A stretch of DNA of 64,000 nucleotides from Spongilla lacustris (GCA_949361645.1 OX442417.1:8230275-8294274); one strand, 5' to 3'; positions 1-12,622 are shown, counted from the first letter of the stretch. Notes: generated from the letters alone by a model not told the origin. Numbers and translations are program-made.

Positions 1-656
1 ATTTGTACAGCAATTGTAAAATCAGGCAAATGAATTCTTTTAAAAAGTCAGTGGCACATAATAGTTCATGCATGTAGTATGTGGTACACAAGTATTGTAG
101 GGGATTGGTGGCCACAAATATAATTATGAGCTTCATTAAATATTATTGTAGTGGTACATTAAAGGATAACTTACCAAATTTAAAAGTACTGGTATGCACA
201 GAATACAGTAATACATTCCATGGCTGAAATATTCAATTTAGGATATTCCTACCATTCAATTCCACCAAGCACTTATAAATTAACTCGCCTAACCATTAGG
301 TTTCATCTACATTTACACAACTTCTGGGTAACTATACTAGACCAAAGGTGCATTATAAATGCAATATGAACAGTGTCATCTTTCATTGCAGATAATCTAC
401 CAGCAATTATCTTGATATTTCTACACTCCCAAGGGGGTGTTTTTTAGATCCAAATTTTAATGCATCTGCATCTAAATGTACATGTTAACTATTGAAAGCT
501 CTTATATTGAACTTTTATCTTGTTGTTATATGTAAACATAGAAATCAGTGTTCTTGGTGGACTACTAGAAAATCAAAATTACTAAACAAGGGGATTTCAC
601 TTTTGAGTTATTAACTATACACCTGACTCGCCTAACCTTTTGATAATTATTATAAG
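1..656. other. AT-rich sequence without a recognisable gene
   Basis: I find no open frame with family features and no repeat boundary here. The stretch is AT-rich and reads as intergenic or intronic. Confidence 0.5.
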
Positions 657-658
657 TA

Positions 659-1885
659 GGGGAGGAGTGGGCTAGTTGAGCCACGAGGTTAGTTGAGCCA
701 CCCCCCCCCCCTTTTTTTGCTTTATGAAGAAACATACTTGAATTATGCTAACATATATTAAGTGCAATGACTAACTTTTTGTCCACATATTAAGGATTTT
801 GTTTTTGTATTCATTACAACCATGAGAGACAATTTAAATATCACTAGTGAGGAAACTGAGGTCTTCCCTTGTAATGAGATCTAAGATGTATATACATGTA
901 TTGGATACAGAGACATTAATGTTAACATAAACACACTTTAAAATACTAATTTGTCTTTGGTGGGATGGCCCTGGCAATGGTTTGGATGTGGGTTAAGTTT
1001 AGCCTGCCATATATTTCAGCCAAGACCCGACTCTTGTGGCAGGAAGAAGTGGTGGCAATGCAGGATGCAAGGCAGGAGAAGGTGGTGTGAGCTTCTTTGC
1101 CCCAGTTACAATATGTCTCCACAGCGAATGGGACACAAACCCACCCACAATGTAATATTCAAAAATAAGAAATTTGTTGATCAGAGTGAAATTCTATTTT
1201 CTTACAGTCTGTGCTCACATCAATGATATTTCCATTTCAGTCTAGGGTGTTAGAAAGTACAAGTATGCAGCTATATTAAAATAAACTATTATATACCTTG
1301 CTTCCATTTTATGCAACTTTCCTCTTTACTTGAAAAGTTAGTAGTGGGATTAAGAGCCATTTGCAAAGGGGTTAGTTGAGCCATACGCTTTAACTGCGAT
1401 CATATGGCATTATTGGTTCATGTAACAGAAATAGTGAGCTAGGCTTGTTTGGCTATGCAACAATCTCAGAGGCATTTTGTTTATATTTGTAAAATGGAGA
1501 ATGACATTGTGAATCACGTTAAAACACTTGCAAATCAATTTTATGGGCTCTCATTGGCAAAGTGTCATGCATGTGTATGAATTAACTTTGATCAATTATT
1601 TCACAATGCTTGGACATTGGACAAGAGTCAAGAAAGCCTTGGCCTACTCATGCTAGCTTAAGACAGCATATGGCTCAAGGCTCAACTGACCCACTTGGCT
1701 GGGTTAGTTGTGCCACTTTTAACACCAGTTGATTTTTTTATAATGTCCTTTTTTCTCATGCCCATCCCCAGTCTCTAACATTTCTATGACATGCCAAGTG
1801 ATGCCCCTTTATGTATCTGGCTATTAACCAAAACCCAAAGGCACTATAAACCTAACCCTAAAATTCAACTAACCCACTCCTCCCC
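659..1885. mobile_element. Non-autonomous DNA transposon (MITE-like) with TA duplication
   Basis: The ends are inverted repeats: GGGGAGGAGTGGGCTAGTTG at the left and its near reverse complement at the right, flanked by TA at 657-658 and 1886-1887. The motif 'TTAGTTGAGCCA' recurs inside near 690, 1373 and 1705. I see no convincing transposase. The TA duplication fits a Tc1/mariner-type mechanism (inference). A diverged partial copy lies at about 15395-15780. Confidence 0.75.
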
Positions 1886-2298
1886 TATACAGGATTATAA
1901 CTAGATATCTTGTTTTGCCAACTATACCAAACCTTTTTCTTCAGAAGGACTGCTATAGTTAAATGGGTCTTGTGTGATGAACTGAGATGTTCAGGTGGAT
2001 TCAAAAGTATGCGGAGAAACTGATATTAAAATAAATCATGCCAGTTATAATTTTCAGCGGTGGTGAACGTGTAAGCGTTTTTAGGTGCAATGCCACACTG
2101 AAGAGCTGAGAAGGAACAAAAGGGAAATCCAGTACCAAGAAAAGAAAAAAGAGCAAGCTTTAGAAATATAATTTATACAAGCAGAACGTTCAGCAGTTTT
2201 TAAGCAATGCGAATGTACATGTAAGGTATTGTGTACAAATCAGAGTAACGTACGTGTTGATCTATTATAGGCCTACAAAATGGTCCGGTTTTCTAATC

Positions 2299-3329
2299 AG
2301 AGATAATATATAGAGGGATTGGAAACGAAGCCAATCAACACTAATCAACGCGGACAATGCTACCAATGACTTTTAAGGCTTCAGGTGCAGCTACTAATAC
2401 GCAAGGGTTCGAATCCGCTCTCAGTACATTTTCCTCCCTTCTTTTTATTCCTTCAAAAATAACACAAAGAGTAGTAATGACTAGCTACATATACAACACA
2501 CAATTTGATTCAAAAGTGACTACTGTAGCTCCTTTCTCATGGCGGAACAGAAACAAGCATTGGACCCGGGCCAGTTTCATCAGTAGACTGACGCTGAACA
2601 GCTGGTGCTGAGCTCTGAATGGTCATCAAACCAACTGACAATGTTACAGCATTTCGGAGAACAGATACGAGCATCGATGGTGCTATCTTTCTTCATTCTT
2701 TCGATGGCACGCCATTCGAAATTTTCTTCCTCCCATCTCTTTAAAAATATTTATAGACATACTCATACGTAGACATGACATCAAAGTACATCCACGCCAC
2801 ACAGTAAACAGTTTTGTACATATTGGAGCATTTCCCGACATTTCTAGATTTGAAACAAAGGCTAGGCTACCCCACAAACCCGAGGTATCCACGTATCGAT
2901 ACATCCAATTCTAGAAGCGCTTTCGCGACAAAACCTAGCTCACGCCACAATACATTCAGTTACTAACTTTTTAAGCTGCTTTACGAATCGCACACACCAA
3001 TAGTTGAGAAGCGGTTACCCCACAAAAAAGTGGACTCCAATAAAAGCACTTTAAAGCATCATAAGTGACGTAAAAATACCAGAAAAGCGTTTTTTTTTTC
3101 CCGTTAAAACAATACCCCGCTATCAATCCCACTTTTCTTAATATAAACCTACCTGATCCTGGTCACAATTCTAGAGTACCAAACAGAAAAGCTTCTTTTC
3201 CTCCCCCTTCGTCCGCCCCTTATAACACCTTAAAGGTGCGATTAGCGCCAGATAGCATCGCCCGCTGAGGCTCTCGTAGAAATGTATAGCTCACGTGACT
3301 CGTTTCCAATCCCTCTATATATTATCTCT
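2299..3329. mobile_element. Possible element bounded by 30-bp inverted repeats
   Basis: The 30 bases at 2299-2328 (AGAGATAATATATAGAGGGA...) are repeated in inverted orientation at 3300-3329. No target duplication is obvious and the interior has no recognisable protein. A tRNA B-box-like string, GGTTCGAATCC, sits near 2406 but lacks a convincing A box or cloverleaf. Confidence 0.5.
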
Positions 3330-3546
3330 GTTCTAATCACCGCTCAGAATGCAACGTGCATACATAAAGCATATGCAGACAAAAGGAGGGCTTTGGAAAG
3401 TACACAGGAAAGCAACATGATCGGGGATATCGCCGCTACCGGTAATAAAGCTAACAATACATGCGAATGGAGAGGAACTAAAGAGCTAGCTAGTACACGC
3501 CCGCTTAGAGGTGTTCAATGGGTAAAAACAAGCTGCGCCTGTTAAG

Positions 3547-3630
3547 AACACACAGCAACAAATGTAACAACCTCGCAGCGAACTAAACAACACACAGCAA
3601 CAAATGTAACAACCTCGCAGCGAACTAAAC
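3547..3630. repeat. Two tandem copies of a 42-bp unit
   Basis: The unit beginning AACACACAGCAACAAATGTA is repeated directly and almost exactly once. The function is unknown. Confidence 0.8.
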
Positions 3631-4212
3631 AACAGAAAACACGGCAACTTCAAGACAGTGTTTCTATTTACCGGGTGATAGTATTTCAAAATTACTATGG
3701 ATAAATAAAAAATAAAAATAAATACAAAAATAGAATAAAATAGAAACGCTCTGAATTTTGAGGGCAACGGCGTTCCATAACTTCCGTCTTCACGCAAATA
3801 AAGATCCCAAAGTTTTAACTCACTGTTCAATTCGAACACCACCCAACAATCATTCAGACCACTCCTCTTCCAGAAAACATGCAAAAAAGTATTAATAGAA
3901 AGGGTTAAGGTACCTATTATTAGTAGTATAGTATTGGAACCATAGATATAAAAATAAAAAAAATTAATTAAAAAGAAATATGTATGAAACAACCTTAATC
4001 GTTACGGTTTCATACTAGCATTGTTATGTTATGGCATCGAAGTATTTATTATTTATTTAAACTGCATGTACTAGCTTACGCCATGCAGTTACGATCGCAC
4101 GGCAACTTTCGAAGCATAAGCTGAACATTAAATGGGACAAACCGCAGGATGGCTTCGTGTGAGCTTTCATTTGCAATACTTCGAGCCACAAATCCGCACT
4201 AAGTGGAGAAGT

Positions 4213-4396
4213 AGTTGGGCGTAGCCCGACCTTCGCGTATTGGCGGAAGGCTGGATTTGTACCCATCTGATAGCGTATGTGGGCTATACAAGCATGTATG
4301 TGATAATAGCCCACATACTAGTAAGCTAGCTATCAGATGACTTGATACATGTTCCCGACCTTTCGCCAATACGCGAAGGTCGGGCTACGCCCAACT
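4213..4396. repeat. Foldback element with ~33-bp arms
   Basis: The left arm (4213-4245, containing CGTAGCCCGACCTTCGCGTA) pairs with the right arm (4364-4396). Inside, a second palindrome around TATGTGGGCTA/TAGCCCACATA occupies 4273-4317. It looks like a small hairpin-type MITE. Confidence 0.75.
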
Positions 4397-4399
4397 ATA

Positions 4400-5400
4400 G
4401 CGGAGAAGCGGAGTTGAGCTAGATGATGGTGCTGGACTTACTACCTGCAGAATTACCAAAACACGTTTCCTTTATTCTTTTATGTTTCTTGTGCTTGTAA
4501 ATGTTCAGTTGTAACTGATAACATTGCAACAGAATATACGGTCATCGATCCTAATTTCGTAACAGGAAAAGAAATTATTGCTAATACAGTGTATAAATTG
4601 TGAGGGCTGAGGCCACTAATACACAGCCAGAAGTTACCAATCTGATTCAAACCTGGTGGGACTCTTCAGTTTGTACCAAGGGTGGGTCACAATCTGAATC
4701 AGAGTAACTGATAACAACAATCTGATTGTGGTCCGCAGCCTCAATCTGATCCAGATTGTATAACAACTTGACCCACGATTTAATAACAGCTTGACCCATG
4801 ATTGGTAAACAGTTTGACCCAAGATTGTGCTCCCTCGTTCCAGACCACCGTTGCTAGTAAATCAATACTAGCACTGAACCGTAAATCGAAATATCTGAAC
4901 ACTCTTTCTCTGATCTATGGTGCGACACACTCGAGCTCTGTGGTATTGTAGTGCCTTAAAGATCTCATCTCAACCTCCTCGCGCGCCTGGCTCTCTTTCC
5001 GTGATCGTTTTCCCCGTGAAATGTAATATGTCAATGGTAAGGATTTGGGAATGTCTGATAATTTATCTAAATAATGCACACTACCTGGTTAGGTACTAGT
5101 ACTAGGTGTTACTGGTTCGCAGCCGCGGTGTGTGCATAACAGGGCAAAGGTATGCTGGTTGGTACGAATTAGGGCGAGCTTATATACTCCTCTTTGTTTC
5201 TGGGTCACGTCGTAGCATTGTTATGCAAATTTATAGAAGCGACACGTGCTAGAAGTACTGACGATATAAGAAAAACACTTTTGTGGAGCTGAGAACGTTC
5301 GCCACGTGTACCATCCATTAGAGAAGCTGTACACGCTGCTGATAACCAAAAGGTATTTTTGTGTTTATGTGTATATTTTCGTGTAGGAACGTATTGGCGG
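4400..5400. other. No gene seen; decayed direct repeats
   Basis: At 4634-4830 short motifs of the type 'ACAATCTGATTC' and 'TTTGACCCA' recur, and similar motifs appear again at 7640-7790. I see no protein-like frame. Confidence 0.4.
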
Positions 5401-5437
5401 CCCTGCTTTATCTAAGATTGAGGAGGGGGAGCCATGA

Positions 5438-5438
<1 letters not shown>

Positions 5439-5524
<86 letters not shown>
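5439..5524. repeat. (TG)n microsatellite
   Basis: An almost pure TG dinucleotide tract of about 86 bp, followed by imperfect TG-rich sequence to about 5560. Open frames across it (Cys-Val repeats) are artefacts of the repeat. Confidence 0.97.
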
Positions 5525-5525
<1 letters not shown>

Positions 5526-5698
5526 TATGTGTGGTATGTGTGTGTGTACATTTGTGTGCATGATGTTACAAATGTGTTTATACAATCTTTTATGTTTTAG
5601 GTTGAGTTATTCAATGCAATTGTCAGAGCACAGAATATTTACAGCAATTGACTTTCATCATTTATCTGTACAGCAGCATAAGAGTTACCTGTCTGATG

Positions 5699-6306
5699 TA
5701 GTGTTCCGGTTCGATCCATTCGAACCGAACATCGAACCGAACCTACTTAATTCGAACCGAACTTCGAACGGTTCGAGATTGCCAATTATCAACGATTATT
5801 AATATTTAAATAAAACTATCCCCCCTCCGCCCCCACCAAAAAAAAAAAAAAGGCCCGTGTTTTAACGAGCGTAATACGGTGGGGGTTATCGACTTAATCA
5901 TGAACGCGGCTACATGCTATTCTGTAAAATCGTACCAGTTATTTTCTAAATTATTTAAACAGGTACGTGCATGGAATTAGAAGCGTTAATTACGCTTGTT
6001 TAAACACGGGCCATTTTTATTTCGGTGTGGGCGGAGGGGGGATATGTCGTGGTACTCTACGGTAGTTCGACATGCGATCGACAGTTAATCTGCGATGCAT
6101 GGCCGTAATGTCGCTCTCTGTACGTGGATTCTTCAAAATCGCCATCAAGGAACACCCGATAAAAACTGCCACTAAACCTTATTATCGTACAAGGCAATGA
6201 ATTTTTAATGAGATGTTCGAAAGGTTCGAAATACGTTCGAACCGAACATCGAACCGAGTCGAACCTCGAACCGTTCGATACCGGTTTGGTCCGAACCGGA
6301 ACACTA
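5699..6306. mobile_element. hAT-type MITE with 8-bp target duplication
   Basis: The ends read TAGTGTTCCGGTTCG and CGAACCGGAACACTA. An exact 8-bp direct repeat, GTCTGATG, flanks it (5691-5698 and 6307-6314). Subterminal regions are dense in GAACCGAAC/TTCGAAC motifs. An 8-bp duplication with TAG...CTA ends is characteristic of hAT elements (established knowledge). It has no transposase and would depend on one in trans. Confidence 0.9.
5819..6042. mobile_element. 224-bp MITE nested in the hAT MITE
   Basis: Inverted arms start TCCCCCCTCCGCCC and end GGGCGGAGGGGGGA, continuing inward through GGCCCGTGTTT and AAACACGGGCC. TA lies immediately outside both ends (5817-5818 and 6043-6044). It was therefore inserted later than the hAT MITE that contains it. 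Confidence 0.85.
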
Positions 6307-6729
6307 GTCTGATGCCTATACCACAGATTCCAGGTGAGCTTAAGAGGCTGTATTATAGTACAGAAAACACATAAATGTTTCTTTTGTTTAGGTGTGGTGA
6401 TGGTTTGAAGATCTTCAACAACGTTTCCATTGAGAAATTCAGTGTAGGCCTGCAGAGGTTTATATTGTCCAGGAGCACTTCAAAATGTAAGCACATCTTT
6501 ATATACATTTCTGATATGGAGGGAGAGGGATGGGGGTGGGAAGGGGACAGCCCCACCCCTTATGCCAGCTTGGGGGGGGGGGTCCCCCCTTTTCCTTTTC
6601 TCCCCTAGAAATCACAGACCATGATGGTCTGGAGAAAGAAAAGAAGGAATCACCAACCAAGTGTGTCTTCACACGCCACGAGACATTTCTTCTATCTGAC
6701 TGCACATGTGTAAGGTACCTCCCACATTA

Positions 6730-8200
6730 ACCTAGGTATGTTAACTCGTTCACCTTCATATACATGGGCATATGTGTTACATATAGGCTTAGCATATCAC
6801 TCTGGTGACTGCTGGTCTTAACTACACAACTATCAAGGGGTTTCAGAACTATAAATAGTGCTAATATTCAAATCTTGCACAGCCTACCAGAGGATTTTGT
6901 TGTGGGTATCGTTCCATTCCTCTTTTGTCAGGTAAGAGCATAATGCTGGTGCACCTTAATATAATATGATGTGTTTTATATTCCCAGGAGAGTGTTTAAT
7001 GTCTTGCACCATGCCAGAGTTCTAACTCAGCCAGACTCAACTCAGCCAACACAGTAAGCCTCAACTCAGCTCTGTTGCCCTCAAATTCCAGCTTACCTCA
7101 ACAGCCTGCTTGAGCTGCTTCACACACTCAACTACGTCTCAGCTCAGCCTGCCTCCACTCAGCTATTCTGGGAAAACCTTCTGTCGGTTACTTGTTCGAT
7201 TACATCATCCATGCACAACGTTCATAATGGCTACAGAGTATGTCATTCAGGAATAAACACTAGGTATGTGTAAATTGGCATTTTTTACCAATAAGATTTT
7301 ACCATGGATTGTAACTAGGTTAAACAGGCCTGCCGTTCCCATTGTTCCCAACTGTTATGTTCACAAATTTGAAGAGAGATTGAACAGAAACTTGCCAATG
7401 AGAAGACTCTAACGGGATTGGAGTAATATGCTGTACTGCTTAGATGTGTATTTGTATGTTGTTTGTAAAGTGTATTGTATTGTTTTTGTTTGTAATCTTT
7501 TGCGAATCGAACCATAAAAAAATTAAAAAAACATTAAGGGCTGGGAACGCGGTAAACATACGTAAATGCGTCCCGGTCTTCATCGGATACCGCGTTGATT
7601 CAGACTGTACGCAGCCAAATATTTCAGATTGATAGCGACATTTGGAAATACTATGGTAATACAATCTGGATCAATTTTACTCCCACATATCTGAGCCAAA
7701 GGTTTCCACCAAGTCTACGAAGGTCTGGTAAACAATCTGATTCAACACTGGGTACAGGTTTGAGTCAAGAAAAAACTTCTGGCTGTGTATAATATCGTCG
7801 AAAGAACTCAAGGGGAAAAAAAGGTATGTTATACAATACGTACGTGGCTGTTTTATACATATGTTATAAGTACTCATCCTTGTGTACCCACATATCGACG
7901 TTCGCAAAGTCATTTAGCAAGTGTACGTGGCGTATTTAAAAACAGACCTAGCGATGTGCGATCGTTAATAGACCATACCTAGTGTGTCACTAAATGATTC
8001 GAAATGTCTGGATTAATGGGCGTGACCCCTCGATGACAGTACTAGTAATGTCAGTTGAACTTTAGGCTCACCCTTCTATTATTGTCTTATTGTCCGGTCT
8101 ACAATGAAAACCAGCTGCCTTTTAAAAGGAGGGCGATGTATCGTTTGATGCCACGCTAGAAGGGGGTGGTGAAGGACCACTGTATCGATGAATCAGATGG
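6730..8200. other. No gene recognised
   Basis: Around 7010-7170 a CTCAACTCAGCC-like motif repeats irregularly. Otherwise I see no exon chain, element ends or RNA gene. Confidence 0.4.
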
Positions 8201-8231
8201 ACTAGATTCAGCTCAACCTCACCCGTCGACA

Positions 8232-10919
8232 ATGAATATAATTGTTAAACTCACACACCCTCCTTTTGAAAATACTGTATCGGACAAATATGACGCAGCC
8301 AAATTCAACAAGCGCACTAAACTGTAAACGCAACCAGCATTGGAACAGGCCTGTTTTTCGGGGTAAATACAAGGAAGTAATAGGTTTTCTAATTAAAATA
8401 TGATTAGTGCGTATAATTATAAACGTACGTAATACGGTCAGAATTCCGACCCTGAAAAACACGATCAATACAGGGCCGAAGTCCTGTACCAGTACCGGTA
8501 CAGGACAATCAGGACTGGTACAGGTTTTGCAGGACTGGTTTAGGACTGTTAAGAATTGGTCGTGTACTGGTGGCTGCTGTGCCTATGGTGTGCTCTTGAC
8601 AGAGTAGGGAAAAGTAAACGGAGCTCTGTCTTACCAGTCGTTATCCATTGAAGCGTTTAAGGCCCGGGAGGTTTAAAGGTGTTTATACCGCCGTGTTTCT
8701 ACAAGGCCTAAAACGGCAACTTGGGTTTGACTCTCAAGCTATGCGGTTGTACTAGCTACGAGCGCGCTCCAAACAACAGCACCAATCTTCAGCCACGGCA
8801 ACAAAGCCTTCTTTCTTTGCTTCGCGAGTTATGGCATTAGCGATTAATAATGACATCATTCTTATTGCCAGCAAAACATAAAGTCACGCGTTTTTAAGTA
8901 TATACATCATAAACACGAAATTTGATTGGTTGCGTTACAAATCCTGCTCCCTGGGCACAAACATTGTCCAGACCCTACATGTATGCAAGCGTAGCGGTAA
9001 TGTAATTCATCCGCAGCTGCGATGCATTGGGTATGGGCACGAGACTACACCGGTACTGCCGCCGCCTCACCTGCGCCTCTCCCCGCCTATTTTAACTACG
9101 TGCACTAAAAAGGGCAACTAACGCAGTCCTTGGTGATGCTATGTTGTACACCCTCACCTTAATCAGCAGCCGTGCCGCATACGAACATATCGCGTAGGTC
9201 AGGGCGCCGAGCCCAACCGCTATATTTTGCTCCACTAATGGCTAACAAAAACTATAGTAGGCACTAGCCTAACCGTGCGCTCAACAGCATCTCTAGCTAC
9301 TGTAATATGTACATGGATCGCAGTGGATCGTTCAGTGTAGAACTTTAGCTAAAGTATTAAGTAAGTAAACAATTCTAAGAATTTTGGTTGGGCCTTTTTC
9401 ACGTCGAGTCTTTTGATTCCTTTCATTGATCGCGATGCACAGTGATATGGATTACATGTACTTGTTAATCCATATCACTTGTGCATCGCGATCAATGAAA
9501 AATAATAAGACTACATGTATTATGTTAACCTGTAACCGTTAACCTGAGCTGAAGCGTGCCGGAGAGAAAGTGAACGGCTGTGCGTCAGACGAACGTGAAA
9601 CCCAAAGCTTCTGCAGCACGTGTGCATGCGCAGTTTGCATGACTGGAACCGAAGGCATAAGCATTTTGTCGCTTTTTCGGTATGAAATTCCGTATTCTTC
9701 ATAACGCGGAACTTGCAAAGCTTCGACCCCAGTGGGGAAGCTTACAGCGCCCCCCCATGTCCACCCCCTTTCCCTTACCCTTATCCCCCCCCCCCCCCCC
9801 CCCCTGCGTCCGCCCCTGGGAATTGAAAGACTCGGCATAGAATTAACTATAGGGAATTGTTTATTTACTATATCGTAATGGTGCAGTAATACGTCACGTG
9901 AGTTACTCGTGTTCGTTTCAACTATTAAATAGTCTACACTGAACGATCCACTGCGATCCATGTACATATTACAGTAGCTAGAGATGCTGTTGAGCGCACG
10001 GTTAGGCTAGTGCCTACTAAAGTTTTTGTTAAGCAAAATATAGCGGTTGGGCTCGGCGCTCTGACCTGCGCGATATGTTCGGCTACTGATTAAGGTGAGG
10101 GTGTACAACATAGCATCACCAAGGACTGCGTTAGTTGCCCTTTTTAGTGCACGTAGTTAAAATAGGCGGGGGTAGGCGCGGGTGAGGCGACGGCGGTACC
10201 GGTAAAGGGGGGGGGGGGGGGGGGGATCCGCGGGGGGGGGGGGGGGGGGGGGAGTGTCAGCGGTGGGTGAGGTTGAGCTGAGGCAAGAAGCTTTATGATG
10301 AGATTTCAACGCTCAAACAAGATTTGGCCCTTATTATTTTTGACCTCTTGAATTATATCCATCGGAGTGCTAATTATTTCATGAGTCACAGAGCGATAGG
10401 AAAACCTCGAATCCGTAGTAGTAGCAATGAATGCTAATGACGGAACCCCAACTAGGAAAATGCCAAGAGTTGGGCTACCCTGTTATTTAGCCAGATCAAG
10501 TGGATTATTTGCAATTCTTCCAACTGTACTCGCTTGGGAATGGGTTTGTGCTATGCCTGCCTGTCAGTGGCTTTTGACAAGATCTCAAAGAAGAAGTGGG
10601 CGCTTCTCTTCTAACAATCTTGAGGCAATTAATCTCACTCTCAATGTTTACCTACACTAATGGAGGGTTGGGCCACACCCAGCTGAGTCAGGTCTGAGTC
10701 AGTGCATGAATAATTAACAAATTCATACTATGTATGATGGTGCTGATTTGGACATGAATCAGGTGCTTTGGGCAGGGGTACTGGATTCGTGTATACATTG
10801 TTCCACAATCTGACTGTCTTTATGTCAGTGTGTGTTTGTTTGTAGCATTTGGCTGCGTCATATTTGTCCGATACAGTATTTTCAAAAGGAGGGTGTGTGA
10901 GTTTAACAATTATATTCAT
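8232..10919. mobile_element. Nested 2.7 kb inverted-repeat (foldback) structure
   Basis: Outer arms of about 73 bp (8232-8304 and 10847-10919) are reverse complements, as are longer inner arms of about 280 bp (9049-9340 and 9933-10204). The intervals between outer and inner arms do not match each other. A near-perfect 80-bp hairpin lies at 9421-9500. Homopolymer C (about 9787-9804) and G (about 10207-10251) runs interrupt it and may be poorly assembled. No transposase is visible. It could be one long foldback element or several nested ones. Confidence 0.75.
9421..9500. repeat. 80-bp hairpin
   Basis: TTTCATTGATCGCGATGCAC is followed, after a short central region, by GTGCATCGCGATCAATGAAA. The arms match almost exactly. 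It sits in the centre of the larger inverted repeat. Confidence 0.9.
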
Positions 10920-11145
10920 ATGTACGGGAACCACTTTTTTACTCATCATTGTATGCGGCTGAAAACTAAGTGAACAATTGTCATTTACATGTACGGTAAT
11001 GATGGTTCATTATAGACAGAGCTCTGATGTTTAAAAGCTAACCATGTAAAAACATTACATTCCTTTTCCTAGCATGTCCACAATCGAAAAGGCAGTATGT
11101 CACAACATAGAGCAAAGGCACAATTCAAATTCACAGGCCTTTCAG

Positions 11146-11340
11146 GTGGCTCAAATCGTTACGTTGGTGAGGAAAAGAATGCGCCACATTTGTAGCCAAA
11201 TTGTTGGTGATAAAGTCTATTCATGCCAAATTTTATAGACTTGGCTTTGCATTGATGTGCATTGTGAAAGAACACTTACTAAGTATTGAGCCACAATTGG
11301 TAGCTGCCATCCCCCCTCTAGCCAAGAGAGTAAAGAATAT
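11146..11340 (+). pseudogene. Deleted relic of a RAG1-N-terminus-like transposon gene
   Basis: After TTTCAG at 11140-11145 the sequence encodes pieces matching the fuller minus-strand copy at 60831-63956: KRMRHICSQIVGD (about 11174-11212), then SIHAKFYRL (about 11216-11242), then IVKEHLLSIEPQLVAAIPP (about 11259-11315). The first piece corresponds to the exon at 62807-63013 of that copy and the other two to its last exon (60831-61138). Everything between is deleted and frames change, so it is a dead internal-deletion derivative. No terminal repeats were located. Confidence 0.75.
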
Positions 11341-11624
11341 AGTTATGTAAATACTAATTCAGTTTAAGCTTACTCTATTTACATATGAGCAAGGAGTCAA
11401 TTTTAGACTAAAAGAAATGTAAGGGCAAGTCTATATTTTATACACTCTGTTAGAACCAAACTTCATTGCACAAATAATAATATCTCCACCTCCTAAAAGA
11501 CACCAAAATGGTGGATTTCCAAGGAAGGGCAGGTTTCTGGAAGCTCAATAAGTAGAATGTGCACTGTCAGAACAATATCCACGGCGTCAACAATCTATGC
11601 TCACGTACTGGCCGGTACTTCCTT

Positions 11625-11847
11625 GTACGGTGGCCCGATAGGTCGCCGCTGTCATGACGTGCGCATCTGCGATTTGCGGACTTGCACATACGCGATTTGC
11701 TGACGTGCGATTGTTTCCACATGGCATACATGTTGCAACCACATAGAAACAATTGCAAGTCCGCAAATCCCAGATGTGCATGTGTGCACGTCCTCAAATC
11801 GAAGATGTGCACGGCATGACAGCCGCGACCTACCGGGCCACCGTATC
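11625..11847. repeat. Foldback MITE, ~220 bp
   Basis: The left arm (containing GGTGGCCCGATAGGTCGC and TTTGCGGACTTGCA) pairs with the right arm (TGCAAGTCCGCAAA and GCGACCTACCGGGCCACC). The centre is CACATGGCATACATGTTG. No coding capacity. Confidence 0.8.
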
Positions 11848-12407
11848 CTTGGATTGAAGCGATTGCATACACTCAAAAGCGTCAAGCTAAGCAACCCTGC
11901 TTAGATACCGAGGGAGCCACAGAAAGCGATGGATGTAGTTCCTCAGTATAGATGGATGACATACATGTAGGCCTAGGTGACCAAAGCAGCAGCACTGCAT
12001 GATTAACTTGATTAACTGAGAAGTTGTCAAATGACAGTGACAGCAAGTTGTCAGCGACAGTAAGCTTTGGCAAAGGTGTGGTACCATTGAGTCTGGTTAA
12101 TTGGGGTTAGCTCCAACACATATCGTATGCCAATTGGCAAAGCTTCCTAGATCTCCTGTACCCCCACCCCCCTCCCTCCATCCACCATTCTACATGGTAA
12201 TGTACTCAAGGACTAGAAAGCACACCGTTAGATGGAGTGGTGGCAGAACTTGAGTGCACATGGTTTCAGTGAGGCTACATACACACTGGTGTTAGAGCAG
12301 AAGCGAACATCTACATGTATATCACTATGTGTGTATAGCTGGATCAGAGAAAATTAAGAGTTTTAAAACCATTATGGTTTTTATAGTCAATAATCTTTAC
12401 TGTTGTG

Positions 12408-12622
12408 ATCCTTATTAAAGGATGGCGTCAACCCTTAAATAAGGATGTGCCACTTCCTCCTTGTTTTACCACATGGACATTGATCATATTGACATCATTT
12501 AAAGTTTGTTATGGAGGCTAATCCATATACAATTGACCAATAGCATTTATTTTATCTTACTTGGTTAGCAAAAATATGCAATGATCCTTATTTAAGGATA
12601 ATGACATCCTTAAATAAGAATT
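12408..12622. repeat. Short inverted motifs around CCTTATTTAAGGAT
   Basis: Related strings such as GATCCTTATTAAAGGATG, CCCTTAAATAAGGAT and GATCCTTATTTAAGGATA recur in both orientations at the two ends of this stretch. It may be a decayed hairpin-type MITE; the boundaries are uncertain. Confidence 0.35.

Larger units (their letters stand above)
5601..6709 (+). pseudogene. Three-exon gene fragment split by a nested MITE insertion
   Basis: Three exon-like pieces join in phase. Exon 1 follows TTTTATGTTTTAG and runs 5601-5698; it resumes after the inserted element at 6315 and ends at 6331 before GTGAGC. Exon 2 is 6392-6486 and exon 3 is 6618-6709, each with AG before and GT after. Peptide landmarks are SEHRIFTAIDFHHL (exon 1), CGDGLKIFNNVSIEKFSVGL (exon 2) and TKCVFTRHETFLLSDC (exon 3). 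If the element and one copy of its 8-bp target duplication are ignored, exon 1 is open. I do not recognise the family. The insertion should inactivate the exon unless it is spliced around. No further 5' or 3' exons could be placed with confidence. Confidence 0.45.

Noticed and set aside
2395..2425. Possible tRNA gene or SINE (GGTTCGAATCC box)
   Set aside because: No A box at the right distance, no cloverleaf, and the T-stem does not pair properly.
5361..5802. Cys-Val repeat frames across the TG tract
   Set aside because: Dinucleotide repeat translation; no biological support.
10427..10660. 77-residue plus-strand frame
   Set aside because: No family features, no splice partners, and it sits in repeat-rich sequence inside the large inverted repeat.
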